Source of the DNA: Sanguibacter antarcticus
Lineage (GTDB): Bacteria > Actinomycetota > Actinomycetes > Actinomycetales > Cellulomonadaceae
Direction of reading: 5' to 3'
Assembly: GCF_002564005.1 (NCBI RefSeq)
Contig: NZ_PDJG01000001.1
Location: 868,001 to 932,000, forward strand
Length of the DNA stretch: 64,000 bases
Shown in pieces: positions 56,731 to 64,000 of the stretch (position 1 is the stretch's first letter; every line of letters begins with the position of its first letter). A model generated the notes under the pieces. The model did not search any database, had not been told where the DNA came from, and worked only from the letters and a program-made list of their open reading frames with translations. A program made the position numbers and the translations under genes.

Positions 56731-57768
56731 GTGACTGTCTCCCTGCCGCACCTGACCGACGTCCGCCCGAACGTCCCTGTCGAGCGGCTCCTGGCAGACC
56801 TCGTGCCGCCGCGCCACTTCGCGGCTGCCTCCTTCGGTTCCTATCGTGCCGATCCCGTCCACCCGAGCCAGCAGGCGACCGTCGACCGCCTCGTCGAGGT
56901 GGCTGCCGGGCTCTCGGCGTCGTCCACCGGGTGGCTCAAGCGGCTCGTCGGCGCGCGGTCGGGCTCTCAGGTCGCGATCTATCTCGACGGCGGCTTCGGC
57001 GTCGGCAAGACGCACCTGCTCGCCTCGCTCGCGCACGCGGTCGGTACCGAGGCGAGCGCCTACGGCACCTTCGTCGAGTACACCAACCTCGTCGGAGCGC
57101 TCGGGTTCGCCAAGACGGTCGAGGCGCTCTCGACGAAGCGGCTCGTGTGCATCGACGAGTTCGAGCTCGACGACCCGGGGGACACCGTCCTCATGTCTCG
57201 TCTCTTGCGCGAGCTCGCCGACCGCGGGATCTCGCTCGCCGCGACGTCCAACACGCTCCCGGACTCTCTTGGAGAGGGACGCTTCGCCGCCGATGACTTC
57301 CTCCGGGAGATCCAGGCGATGTCAGCACGCTTCGAGGTGCTGCGGGTCGACGGCGAGGACTACCGGCACCGCACTCTCGTCGCCGGAGCCTCGAGCGTCT
57401 CGGACTCGGCCGTGGCAGACGCGGTCCGTGGCCGTCCGGGTGCCCTGATCGACGACTTCGACGAGCTCCTGAGCCACCTCTCGCACGTCCACCCGAGCCG
57501 CTACGGTGCGTTGCTCGACACGGTGACGCTCCTCGGGCTCACCGGTGTGCACCCCGTGAGCGACCAGTCCGCGGCCCTGCGCCTCGTGGTCCTCGTCGAC
57601 CGGCTCTACGACCGCGACGTGCCCGTGCTTCTCGGAGGCTCGGGCGAGGCAGACCTGTTCAGCGACGAGATGCGCGCAGGCGGCTACCGCAAGAAGTACT
57701 ACCGGGCGCTGTCCCGGCTCGGGTCGCTCGCCGCAGACGGCCGGGAGCTGGTCGAGCAGGCCGTCTGA
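56731..57768 (+). CDS. zapE: Cell division ATPase ZapE (AFG1-like)
   Basis: The 345-residue AAA-type ATPase has Walker A GGFGVGKTHLL (about 91-101), Walker B RLVCIDEFELDDPGD, and the sensor region AATSNTLPD. AFG1/ZapE proteins affect Z-ring stability at division in E. coli and protein quality control in mitochondria; the exact actinobacterial role is not established. The C-terminal SDEMRAGGYRKKYYRALSRL is typical. It converges with the phosphotransferase gene. Confidence 0.9.
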   Translation: MTVSLPHLTDVRPNVPVERLLADLVPPRHFAAASFGSYRADPVHPSQQATVDRLVEVAAGLSASSTGWLKRLVGARSGSQVAIYLDGGFGVGKTHLLASLAHAVGTEASAYGTFVEYTNLVGALGFAKTVEALSTKRLVCIDEFELDDPGDTVLMSRLLRELADRGISLAATSNTLPDSLGEGRFAADDFLREIQAMSARFEVLRVDGEDYRHRTLVAGASSVSDSAVADAVRGRPGALIDDFDELLSHLSHVHPSRYGALLDTVTLLGLTGVHPVSDQSAALRLVVLVDRLYDRDVPVLLGGSGEADLFSDEMRAGGYRKKYYRALSRLGSLAADGRELVEQAV

Positions 57769-57798
57769 GCGCGGACGGCGCCTGGTGCGCTGGGACGG

Positions 57799-58644
57799 TC
57801 AGTCGACGACGACCCGGTGCCACACGTCAGCGTGGGCATCGATGTAGGCGATGTCGTGGAGGTAGAGGTCGGCGTGGCCGTCGGCGATGTGCCGGGCGAA
57901 TCCTGCGTCCCCTGCGTCCGCGGCAGCCTGCATGAAGTCCACGAGGGACTGCAGCCGCGGCACGAGCATCGCGACCGTGGCGGCTCGCTGCTCCGCGGTG
58001 GCACCGTACGCGTCGAGCAGCTGCCGGGCGCGACTCGCCTGGTCGCTCGTGCTGCCGAACCCGTCCCCGTTCTCCGGTCGGGTCAAGGGCGCGAACCGGT
58101 AGAGCGCGTAGGCGAGGTCCCACGAACGAGGCCCGGGACGCACGGTGTCGAAGTCGATGATCGCGACCGCCTCGCCGTCGCGGAAGACGCAGTTGTAGGG
58201 CGCGAAGTCGCCGTGGCAGAGAACTTCTACGGGGTCGAGCGAGCCGAGCTGCCATCCCTCGAGGCCGCGAGGAAGGGCGCTCGTGGTGGCGTCGTGGAAC
58301 CGGCGCAGGAGGCGCCCCGCCGAGACGAGCGCGGACTCGCTGCGGACCTGCGCAGACAACGGGTAGTTGCCCACCTCGCCGGGCACGTAGTCGAGGATCT
58401 CGCGTCCGTGCTCGTCGAGACCGAGCGCTCGCGGGGCTCCGTCGAAGCCGTCCTCGCGCAGGTGGTGCAGCAGCTCGTGCACGGCGGGCGTCCACGAGCG
58501 CACGGGCCGCCTGACGGTGTCACCGACGCGGCTGACACGCGTGACGCCGCCGCCCTCGAGGACCTCTTCGGTCGCGGGACAGGTCGAGGGCGGCGCGTTC
58601 GTCGGAGCTGCATCTGCGGTGGAGGGCACGGCGCAGTCTTTCAC
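57799..58644 (-). CDS. Phosphotransferase (APH-family kinase)
   Basis: The 281-residue APH-fold kinase has the catalytic loop VLCHGDFAPYNCVF and metal site AIIDFDTVRPGPRSWDLAYALYRFAPL. It contains a VTRVSRVGDTVRRPVRSWTPAVHELL segment typical of a subgroup acting on unknown small molecules. It is transcribed nine bases after ppk2, so it may share that gene's regulation. The start could be GTG 58644 or GTG 58629; neither has a Shine-Dalgarno sequence. Confidence 0.78.
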   Translation of the reverse strand: MKDCAVPSTADAAPTNAPPSTCPATEEVLEGGGVTRVSRVGDTVRRPVRSWTPAVHELLHHLREDGFDGAPRALGLDEHGREILDYVPGEVGNYPLSAQVRSESALVSAGRLLRRFHDATTSALPRGLEGWQLGSLDPVEVLCHGDFAPYNCVFRDGEAVAIIDFDTVRPGPRSWDLAYALYRFAPLTRPENGDGFGSTSDQASRARQLLDAYGATAEQRAATVAMLVPRLQSLVDFMQAAADAGDAGFARHIADGHADLYLHDIAYIDAHADVWHRVVVD

Positions 58645-58653
58645 AGGGAGGGA

Positions 58654-59589
58654 TCAGCTCTCGGCGAGCCGGAGGCGTTCGTGCTCGACGTCGAAGTCTG
58701 CCGCGGGCCAGCCGAGGTCGAGCCCCTCCAGGGCGTCGAGCAGCAGGCGGGAGACCGCCAGCCGTGCGTACCACTTGTGGTCGGCAGGGATGACGTGCCA
58801 CGGGGCGACCTCGGTGCTCGTCTTGTCGAGGATCGCCTGGTAGGCCTCCTGGTACCGGGGCCACTCCAGGCGCTCGTCGATGTCGCCCGGGTTGAACTTC
58901 CAGTACTTGTCAGGGCGATCGAGGCGCTCGGTGAGGCGAGCCTTCTGCTCGTCGAGCGAGACGAACATGGCCACCTTGATGATGGTCGTGCCGGCGGCAG
59001 CGATCTCCGCCTCGAAGGCGTTGATCTCGTCGTACCTGCCCGACCACACGTCTTCGGGGACGAGATCGTGCACACGGACGATGAGCACGTCCTCGTAGTG
59101 CGAGCGGTCGAACACCCCGAGGTAGCCGGGCTCTGGCAGGGCGCGGCGGATCCGCCACAGGTAGTTCTGAGCGAGCTCTTCTTCGGTCGGCGCGCCGAAG
59201 GAGCGGTGCTGGACGCCTTGAGGGTCGACGAGCCCGACCACGTGGCGCACGATCCCGCCCTTGCCGGCGGTGTCCATGCCTTGCAGGACGAGGAGCACGG
59301 ACCGTGAGCCGCCCGAGCGTCCTTCGGCGAACAGTCGTTCCTGGAGCTCGGAGAGCCGCTTTCCGTAGCTCGCGAGGGTGTCCTCGGCCTTCTTCTTGCC
59401 GTCCGACCATCCGGGCGTCGAGGCGCGGTCGAAGTCGTCGATGGAGAATCCTGGCCCGACCCGCAGCACCTCGGTCGGTGACGCGTCCCAGCCGTCGGGG
59501 CTCTTCACCTTCTTCGGGCTCGTCGTCTTCTTCGAGCTCGTGGACTTTTTCGTGTGCTTGGACTTCTTCGAGTGCTTGGACTTCGACAT
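58654..59589 (-). CDS. ppk2: PPK2 family polyphosphate kinase with Lys-rich N-terminal tail
   Basis: The 311-residue kinase uses polyphosphate to phosphorylate AMP or ADP. Walker A is LQGMDTAGKGG, and PTEEELAQNYLWRIRRALPEPGYLGVFDRSHYEDVLIVRVH carries the second motif. WPRYQEAYQAILDKT and ADHKWYARLAVSRLLLDAL complete the domain. The first 30 residues hold 12 Lys and nine Ser in SK/KK repeats, an unfolded basic tail outside the catalytic fold. ATG 59589 has GGAGG four bases upstream. It lies in the treY-treZ-ppk2-phosphotransferase run. Confidence 0.9.
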   Translation of the reverse strand: MSKSKHSKKSKHTKKSTSSKKTTSPKKVKSPDGWDASPTEVLRVGPGFSIDDFDRASTPGWSDGKKKAEDTLASYGKRLSELQERLFAEGRSGGSRSVLLVLQGMDTAGKGGIVRHVVGLVDPQGVQHRSFGAPTEEELAQNYLWRIRRALPEPGYLGVFDRSHYEDVLIVRVHDLVPEDVWSGRYDEINAFEAEIAAAGTTIIKVAMFVSLDEQKARLTERLDRPDKYWKFNPGDIDERLEWPRYQEAYQAILDKTSTEVAPWHVIPADHKWYARLAVSRLLLDALEGLDLGWPAADFDVEHERLRLAES

Positions 59590-59644
59590 GCTGCCTCCGA
59601 CGGTGATCGAGATGGATGCGGGTCGAGCGTGCGTACGGTGCGGT

Positions 59645-61510
59645 CTAGCTCGCGCCTCGGACGACTGCCACCGTGCGGGGCGGCAGGTGCAGGCGTGGCG
59701 GGGAATCGAGGTGCGCGTCGAGCCGTGCACCGTTCCACCCGGCGAGGAGCACCGAGCCGGTCGTCACGGGCACGACCGAGGTGTCGTGCCCGCGGTTGAG
59801 CAGCACGCGGACCCCACCACGGAGCACCTCGAGGACGGGGGAGTCGTCGTCTCCGTCGACCTGGGTCGCATCGAGCCGTCCCGATGCGATGTCGGGCTCG
59901 GATCGACGAAGGTCGATGAGTGTGCGGTACCAGGCGAGCAGGCGAGCGTGCTCGCCCCGGTCCAGCTCGTCCCAGTCCAGGACGCTCGCATCCCTGGTGG
60001 CTGGGTCCTGCGGGTCGGGGACGACGAAACCGTCCCCGTACATCTCGCTCCACCCGTGACCCGAGAACTCGCGGGCGCGTCCTTCGCTCACGGCTCGGGC
60101 GAGGTCCGCGTCGGTGAAGTCGGCGAAGAATCGCCAGTCGGTCGACGCACCCCACTCCTCACCCATGAAGATCATCGGGGTGAACGGCGACGTGAGGACG
60201 AGGGCTGCAGCCATCGCCAGCCCGCCGGCGTCGAGGGTGTCCGACGGGCGGTCGCCGCGCGCACGGTTGCCTACCTGGTCGTGGTCCGACGCGAACGCGA
60301 CGAAGCGGTGCCCGTCGGTGTCGCGCGGCACAGGGTGCCCCCAGGCCTTCCCGCGGAACGTCGAGTGGTCGCCGTCGTGGACGAACGCTCCCACGAGGGC
60401 CTTGCGCAGGACGGCGACGGGTCCGAAGTCGACGTAGTAGCCGTGCCGCTCACCTGTGAGCAGCGCGTGCACCGCGTGGTGCACGTCGTCGGCCCACTGG
60501 GCGGTCATGCCGCGTCCGCCGGCAGCCGTCGGCGTGACGGTGCGCGGATCGTTCTCGTCCGACTCCGCGACGAGGCTCAGCGGACGCCCCAGCTCGTGGG
60601 AGAGGGCCTCGACCGCGTCGGAGAGCTCGGCGAGGATGTGCGGCGTCGAGTCGTCGACGAGAGCGTGCACGGCATCGAGGCGGAGCGCGTCGACGTGGAA
60701 GTCCCGCATCCACCGTAGGGCGTTGTCGATGATCCAGCGGCGGACCTCCGACGATCCCGCTCCGTCGAGGTTGATGCCCTGGCCCCACGGCGTGTGGTGG
60801 TCGTCGCTGAAGTACGGCCCGAACGTCGAGGTGTAGTTCCCCGTCGGTCCGAGGTGGTTGTAGACGACGTCGAGCACCACGCCGAGCCCGTGGCCGTGCG
60901 CCGCGTCGACGAAGCGCTGGAACGCGGCCGGGCCTCCGTACGGTTCGTGGACCGCGAAGAGGTCCACACCGTCATAGCCCCAGCCGTGGCGGCCGTCGAA
61001 CGCGGCGACAGGCATGACCTCGACGAGGTCCACCCCGAGGTCGGCGAGGTACCCCAGCCGGGCGATCGCGGAGTCGAACGTCCCCTCGGCGGTGAACGTG
61101 CCCACGTGCAGCTCGTAGACGACCGAACCCAGGACGCTCACCCCAGGCCATGCGTCGTCGTCCCAGTCGTGCACCGTGGCGTCAAAACGCTGGCTCGGAC
61201 CGTGGACACCGAACGGTTGGCGCGGGCTACGAGGATCTGGTCGTGCCGGTCCGCCGTCGATGCTGAAGGCGTACAGAGCATCGTCGGCGAGGGGCTCTGC
61301 GCGCGCGGTCGGCACCGACCACCAGCCGTCTCCGAGCGCGACGTCGCGGGCCATCTCGACCCGGTCCTCCACCGTGTCCGTGCGGGGTACGTCCTCGGCA
61401 CCTCCAGCGGGTGGGAGCACGAGCTCGACGCGGTCCGCGCGAGGTGCCCAGACACCGAGGGCAGCCGTGACGGCCGCGCGCGTACCCGAGAGGTTCTCGG
61501 CAGCAGTCAT
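59645..61510 (-). CDS. treZ: Malto-oligosyltrehalose trehalohydrolase
   Basis: The 621-residue GH13 enzyme cuts trehalose from maltooligosyl-trehalose. It has the early-set sandwich domain (about 10-105), VYELHVGTFTAEGTFD, VMPVAAFDGRHGWGYDG, the nucleophile DALRLDAVHAL, the acid/base VAESDEND and FASDHDQVGNRA. ATG 61510 overlaps the TreY stop (ATGA), fixing the start; the open frame to 61615 is not used. With TreY it makes trehalose from glycogen; TreX, usually upstream, would be outside the window. Confidence 0.94.
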   Translation of the reverse strand: MTAAENLSGTRAAVTAALGVWAPRADRVELVLPPAGGAEDVPRTDTVEDRVEMARDVALGDGWWSVPTARAEPLADDALYAFSIDGGPARPDPRSPRQPFGVHGPSQRFDATVHDWDDDAWPGVSVLGSVVYELHVGTFTAEGTFDSAIARLGYLADLGVDLVEVMPVAAFDGRHGWGYDGVDLFAVHEPYGGPAAFQRFVDAAHGHGLGVVLDVVYNHLGPTGNYTSTFGPYFSDDHHTPWGQGINLDGAGSSEVRRWIIDNALRWMRDFHVDALRLDAVHALVDDSTPHILAELSDAVEALSHELGRPLSLVAESDENDPRTVTPTAAGGRGMTAQWADDVHHAVHALLTGERHGYYVDFGPVAVLRKALVGAFVHDGDHSTFRGKAWGHPVPRDTDGHRFVAFASDHDQVGNRARGDRPSDTLDAGGLAMAAALVLTSPFTPMIFMGEEWGASTDWRFFADFTDADLARAVSEGRAREFSGHGWSEMYGDGFVVPDPQDPATRDASVLDWDELDRGEHARLLAWYRTLIDLRRSEPDIASGRLDATQVDGDDDSPVLEVLRGGVRVLLNRGHDTSVVPVTTGSVLLAGWNGARLDAHLDSPPRLHLPPRTVAVVRGAS

Positions 61511-63972
61511 GACTCGGTCTCCGGGATGAGGAGGGCGACAGGGTAGGTCTCGAGCAGCGGGGCGATCTGCTGGTGACCGCCGTCGAGCACACGGTCGGTG
61601 AGCACGTCCCGCCATCGTCCCTCAGGCAGCGTCACCGTGTGCTCCCGCCAGCCGCCGAGCCGCTGCAGGCTCCCGGCACCCCGCGTCGCGAGCGTGACGA
61701 CCCGTGGGCCGTCCCCCTCGGTCCGCGCGAACGTCAGGACGCATCCGGACGAGGCTGCGAGCGGCCGGTACCCGGCGTCCGGACCGATGAACGCCCCGGG
61801 GTAGGAGCGGCGGACCCGCAAGGCCGCAGCGGTGACGAGCAGCTTCTCCTCGGAGAGGTCCCGAGGGTTGCTCCCGGCATCGAGACGCCCGAGCCGCTCG
61901 ACGAGGTCGTCGGCGTCGATCGGCTGACGGTTGTCAGGATCGACCAGCGTCGGGCGGAACAGCTCCGTGCCCTGGTAGACGTCCGCCACCCCGGGCATCG
62001 TCAGCTGGACGAGCTTGATCCCGAGGCTCGCCGCCCGGACAGCGCTCGCGGTGCGCTCGGTCCACGCGTCGAAGAGCCCGACGACCACAGGGTCCTCGAG
62101 CGCACGACGCGCAAGGTTCATGACCGCGTCCTCGTACGCCTCGACGGGCTCGGTCCACGTCGTCCACGTCTTCGCCTCACGGACCGCCTTGAGCAGGTAC
62201 GTCGTCAGGCGCTCGGCCGTGATTGGTCCGTCGAGGCCCCACGTGCCCGCGATCGTCTGCCACACGAGATACTCGGTCCGCCCGTCGAGCAACCTGCTCC
62301 GCGACGGAGCCGTGTGCGCCTGGAGGGCGTCGACGAGCGCCGCCCACTCCTCGGCGAACTCGGACAAGACGCCGAGCCGGGCCCGTGTGTCTTCGTTGCG
62401 CTTGGTGTCGTGGGTCGAGCCGGTCGTCTGTGCGAGTGGTGTCTGGGTCGCAAAGCGTTCTGCGAACGCGTGCCAGTCGTCGGTGCTCACCGCGAAGCGT
62501 GCAGGCTCGCCACCGACCTCGCAGAGGGACGTCAGGTGCATCCAGCGGTAGAACGCCGTGTCCTCGACGCCCTTGGCCATGACGGCACCGCACACCTGCT
62601 GGAAACGGATGACGAGCTCGTCGCGTCGTGTCTCGCGTCGACGACCGGCCGAACCGGTCTCCTTGCCCAGGAGCAGGTCGACGAGCATGTCGAGCGTCTC
62701 CTGGCGCACGGCGTCGACGTGGGCCCGAGCGACAGCCGCAGCCGCTTCCATGGCCTGCACGGACTCCCGGCGCGTGTCCGCACCAGGGACCACGTAGGCG
62801 CGGTACCGGTCGAACGCGACGAGGAGCTCGACGAAGCACTCGTTGAGCGCGCGCCAGGTGTGGTCGCGCAGACGAGGGTCGTCGCGGCAGATGGCGGCCG
62901 CCAGGTCGGTCAGACGGTGGACCTCGGCGTACAGAGGGCCGTGGACGATCTCTCGCTTCGAGGTCTCCACGACCTCGGGCAGGTCGTCGCCCTCGTCGCC
63001 GGTGATCCGGTGCATGAGGCTGGCCAGCCGAGACTCGCCCGTCGGTTCGACGAACGTGGACTGGAGCCGCCACAACCCTTCGTAGCCGGTGGTCCCGACG
63101 GTCTCCCAGTCGCGCGGGACCTCCTCCTCGCCCGCGAGGATCTTCTCGACGGACACCCACGCGCCGCCCGACTTCTCTGCGAGACGGCTGAGGTACCCCG
63201 ACGGGTCGGCGAGCCCGTCCGGGTGATCGATGCGCAGCCCGTCGACGATGCCCTCGTCGAGCAGCTCGAGGATCAGTGCGTGCGTCTCGTCGAAGACCTC
63301 AGGGTCCTCGACCCGGATCGCTGCCAGGGTGCCCACGTCGAAGAACCGTCGGTAGTTGAGCTCCTCGTCACCGACCCGCCAGTGGGCGATCCGGTAGAAC
63401 TGGCGGTCGACGAGCTCCGCGAGGGGGAGCGACTCCGTCCCCTTCCGCACGGGGAACACGTGGTCGAAGTACCGCAGGACGGTCTGCTCGCCGTCGCACC
63501 CAGGGATCTCCTCGACCTCGACCGTCAGGTCGCCGGACGCGAGCACGTCGCCGATGCGACCGCCGAGCACGGGCATGAGGAGCGCACCCTCGCCGCCCGA
63601 CCAGTCGACGTCGAACCACCGCGCGAACCGTGACTCCGGCCCTTCGGAGAGTACCGACCACAGCGCGGCGTTGTGCCACGCGGGGGTCGGGACCGCCATG
63701 TGGTTGGGGACGATGTCCAGCACGAGGCCGAGGCCGGCCTCGTGCGCGACGGCGGCGAGCCGGTCGAGACCGGCCCGCCCACCGAGCACGTCGCTCACCC
63801 GCAGGTGGTCCACGACGTCGTAGCCGTGCGTAGACCCTGGCGCCGCCGCGAGGATCGGTGACAGGTACAGGTGCGTCACTCCTAGTGACGCGTAGTACCC
63901 CGTCCGCGCAGCGACGTCGTCGAACGTCAGGTCCGCACCCAGCTGCAGGCGATACGTCGAGACGGGCACCAC
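61507..63972 (-). CDS. treY: Malto-oligosyltrehalose synthase (5' end near window edge)
   Basis: The at least 821-residue GH13 enzyme converts the reducing end of maltodextrins to a trehalose linkage by intramolecular transglucosylation. It shows the N-terminal VPVSTYRLQ, YLSPILAAAPGSTHGYDV, DIVPNHMA, the nucleophile region GLRIDHPDGLADP, and the SVEKIL acid. Start is taken as GTG 63972, but the frame stays open to the right edge with sensible codons and no Shine-Dalgarno sequence, so the true start may lie beyond it. treZ begins inside its stop. Confidence 0.93.
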   Translation of the reverse strand: MVPVSTYRLQLGADLTFDDVAARTGYYASLGVTHLYLSPILAAAPGSTHGYDVVDHLRVSDVLGGRAGLDRLAAVAHEAGLGLVLDIVPNHMAVPTPAWHNAALWSVLSEGPESRFARWFDVDWSGGEGALLMPVLGGRIGDVLASGDLTVEVEEIPGCDGEQTVLRYFDHVFPVRKGTESLPLAELVDRQFYRIAHWRVGDEELNYRRFFDVGTLAAIRVEDPEVFDETHALILELLDEGIVDGLRIDHPDGLADPSGYLSRLAEKSGGAWVSVEKILAGEEEVPRDWETVGTTGYEGLWRLQSTFVEPTGESRLASLMHRITGDEGDDLPEVVETSKREIVHGPLYAEVHRLTDLAAAICRDDPRLRDHTWRALNECFVELLVAFDRYRAYVVPGADTRRESVQAMEAAAAVARAHVDAVRQETLDMLVDLLLGKETGSAGRRRETRRDELVIRFQQVCGAVMAKGVEDTAFYRWMHLTSLCEVGGEPARFAVSTDDWHAFAERFATQTPLAQTTGSTHDTKRNEDTRARLGVLSEFAEEWAALVDALQAHTAPSRSRLLDGRTEYLVWQTIAGTWGLDGPITAERLTTYLLKAVREAKTWTTWTEPVEAYEDAVMNLARRALEDPVVVGLFDAWTERTASAVRAASLGIKLVQLTMPGVADVYQGTELFRPTLVDPDNRQPIDADDLVERLGRLDAGSNPRDLSEEKLLVTAAALRVRRSYPGAFIGPDAGYRPLAASSGCVLTFARTEGDGPRVVTLATRGAGSLQRLGGWREHTVTLPEGRWRDVLTDRVLDGGHQQIAPLLETYPVALLIPETES

Positions 63973-64000
63973 CTTGCCCGGCGACGGAGCGCGACGGCTG

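Overview
The window is about 70% or more GC, with C or G at most third codon positions, many GTG starts and gene families restricted to Actinobacteria (SepH, DUF3000, DUF3093, DUF3159, DUF3710, DUF4193, DUF5998, SseC/DUF1416, GuaB1). It looks like chromosome from a facultatively anaerobic Micrococcales species of the Cellulomonas/Sanguibacter type. That placement is an inference from gene content: pyruvate formate-lyase, a D-aspartate-ligase-like enzyme and the Mycobacterium-like synteny described below. About 60 protein genes are supported. I saw no rRNA, tRNA, CRISPR array, insertion sequence or prophage. No gap between genes exceeds 300 bp (the largest is 46156-46441, 286 bp, which holds a strong terminator).

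Layout. 0-4.7 kb: the end of an ECF vitamin transporter (ATPase and S component) meets cobalamin-dependent methionine synthase, converging on a shared CTAG stop. 4.8-12.1 kb: topoisomerase IV subunit A, a GNAT/acyl-CoA-synthetase fusion (Pat type) and two small enzymes. 12.1-22.8 kb: a conserved actinobacterial housekeeping block, sepH, suhB, DUF4193, DUF3093, dut, DUF3710, OB-fold, DUF3159, two TrkA/RCK proteins (CeoC, CeoB), a KimA-like potassium permease and a TRAM RNA methyltransferase. From memory this order matches Mycobacterium tuberculosis Rv2689c-Rv2701c. 22.8-33.2 kb: aconitase with a striking 18-bp palindrome in its promoter, a small-enzyme operon headed by a probable 37-residue leaderless peptide gene, CoA pyrophosphatase/GuaB1, and dxs.

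33.2-49.9 kb is an accessory metabolic stretch lying between dxs and rnd, which are neighbours in Mycobacterium. It holds pflB-pflA (anaerobic pyruvate cleavage), a purine-ureide operon (HpcH/HpaI enzyme, uraD, uraH, malate synthase, DUF6986, allE, then allB), the SseC/rhodanese pair and a fadA-fadB beta-oxidation pair. The ureide genes convert 5-hydroxyisourate to allantoin and open the allantoin ring. AllE releases ammonia, and malate synthase would feed the resulting glyoxylate into the TCA cycle. Uricase, allantoate amidohydrolase and ureidoglycolate lyase are not in the window.

50-64 kb: rnd, DUF3000, gndA coupled to a D-amino-acid ligase (probably peptidoglycan cross-bridge), a SufE/RibD-like/unknown overlapping operon, zapE, and a treY-treZ-ppk2-phosphotransferase operon linking trehalose synthesis from glycogen with polyphosphate kinase.

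Two themes run through the whole window. Operon neighbours are very often joined by 4-base GTGA/ATGA start-stop overlaps. Many first genes lack a Shine-Dalgarno sequence and instead carry a TAnnnT hexamer exactly 6-8 nt before the start codon, the signature of leaderless transcripts.
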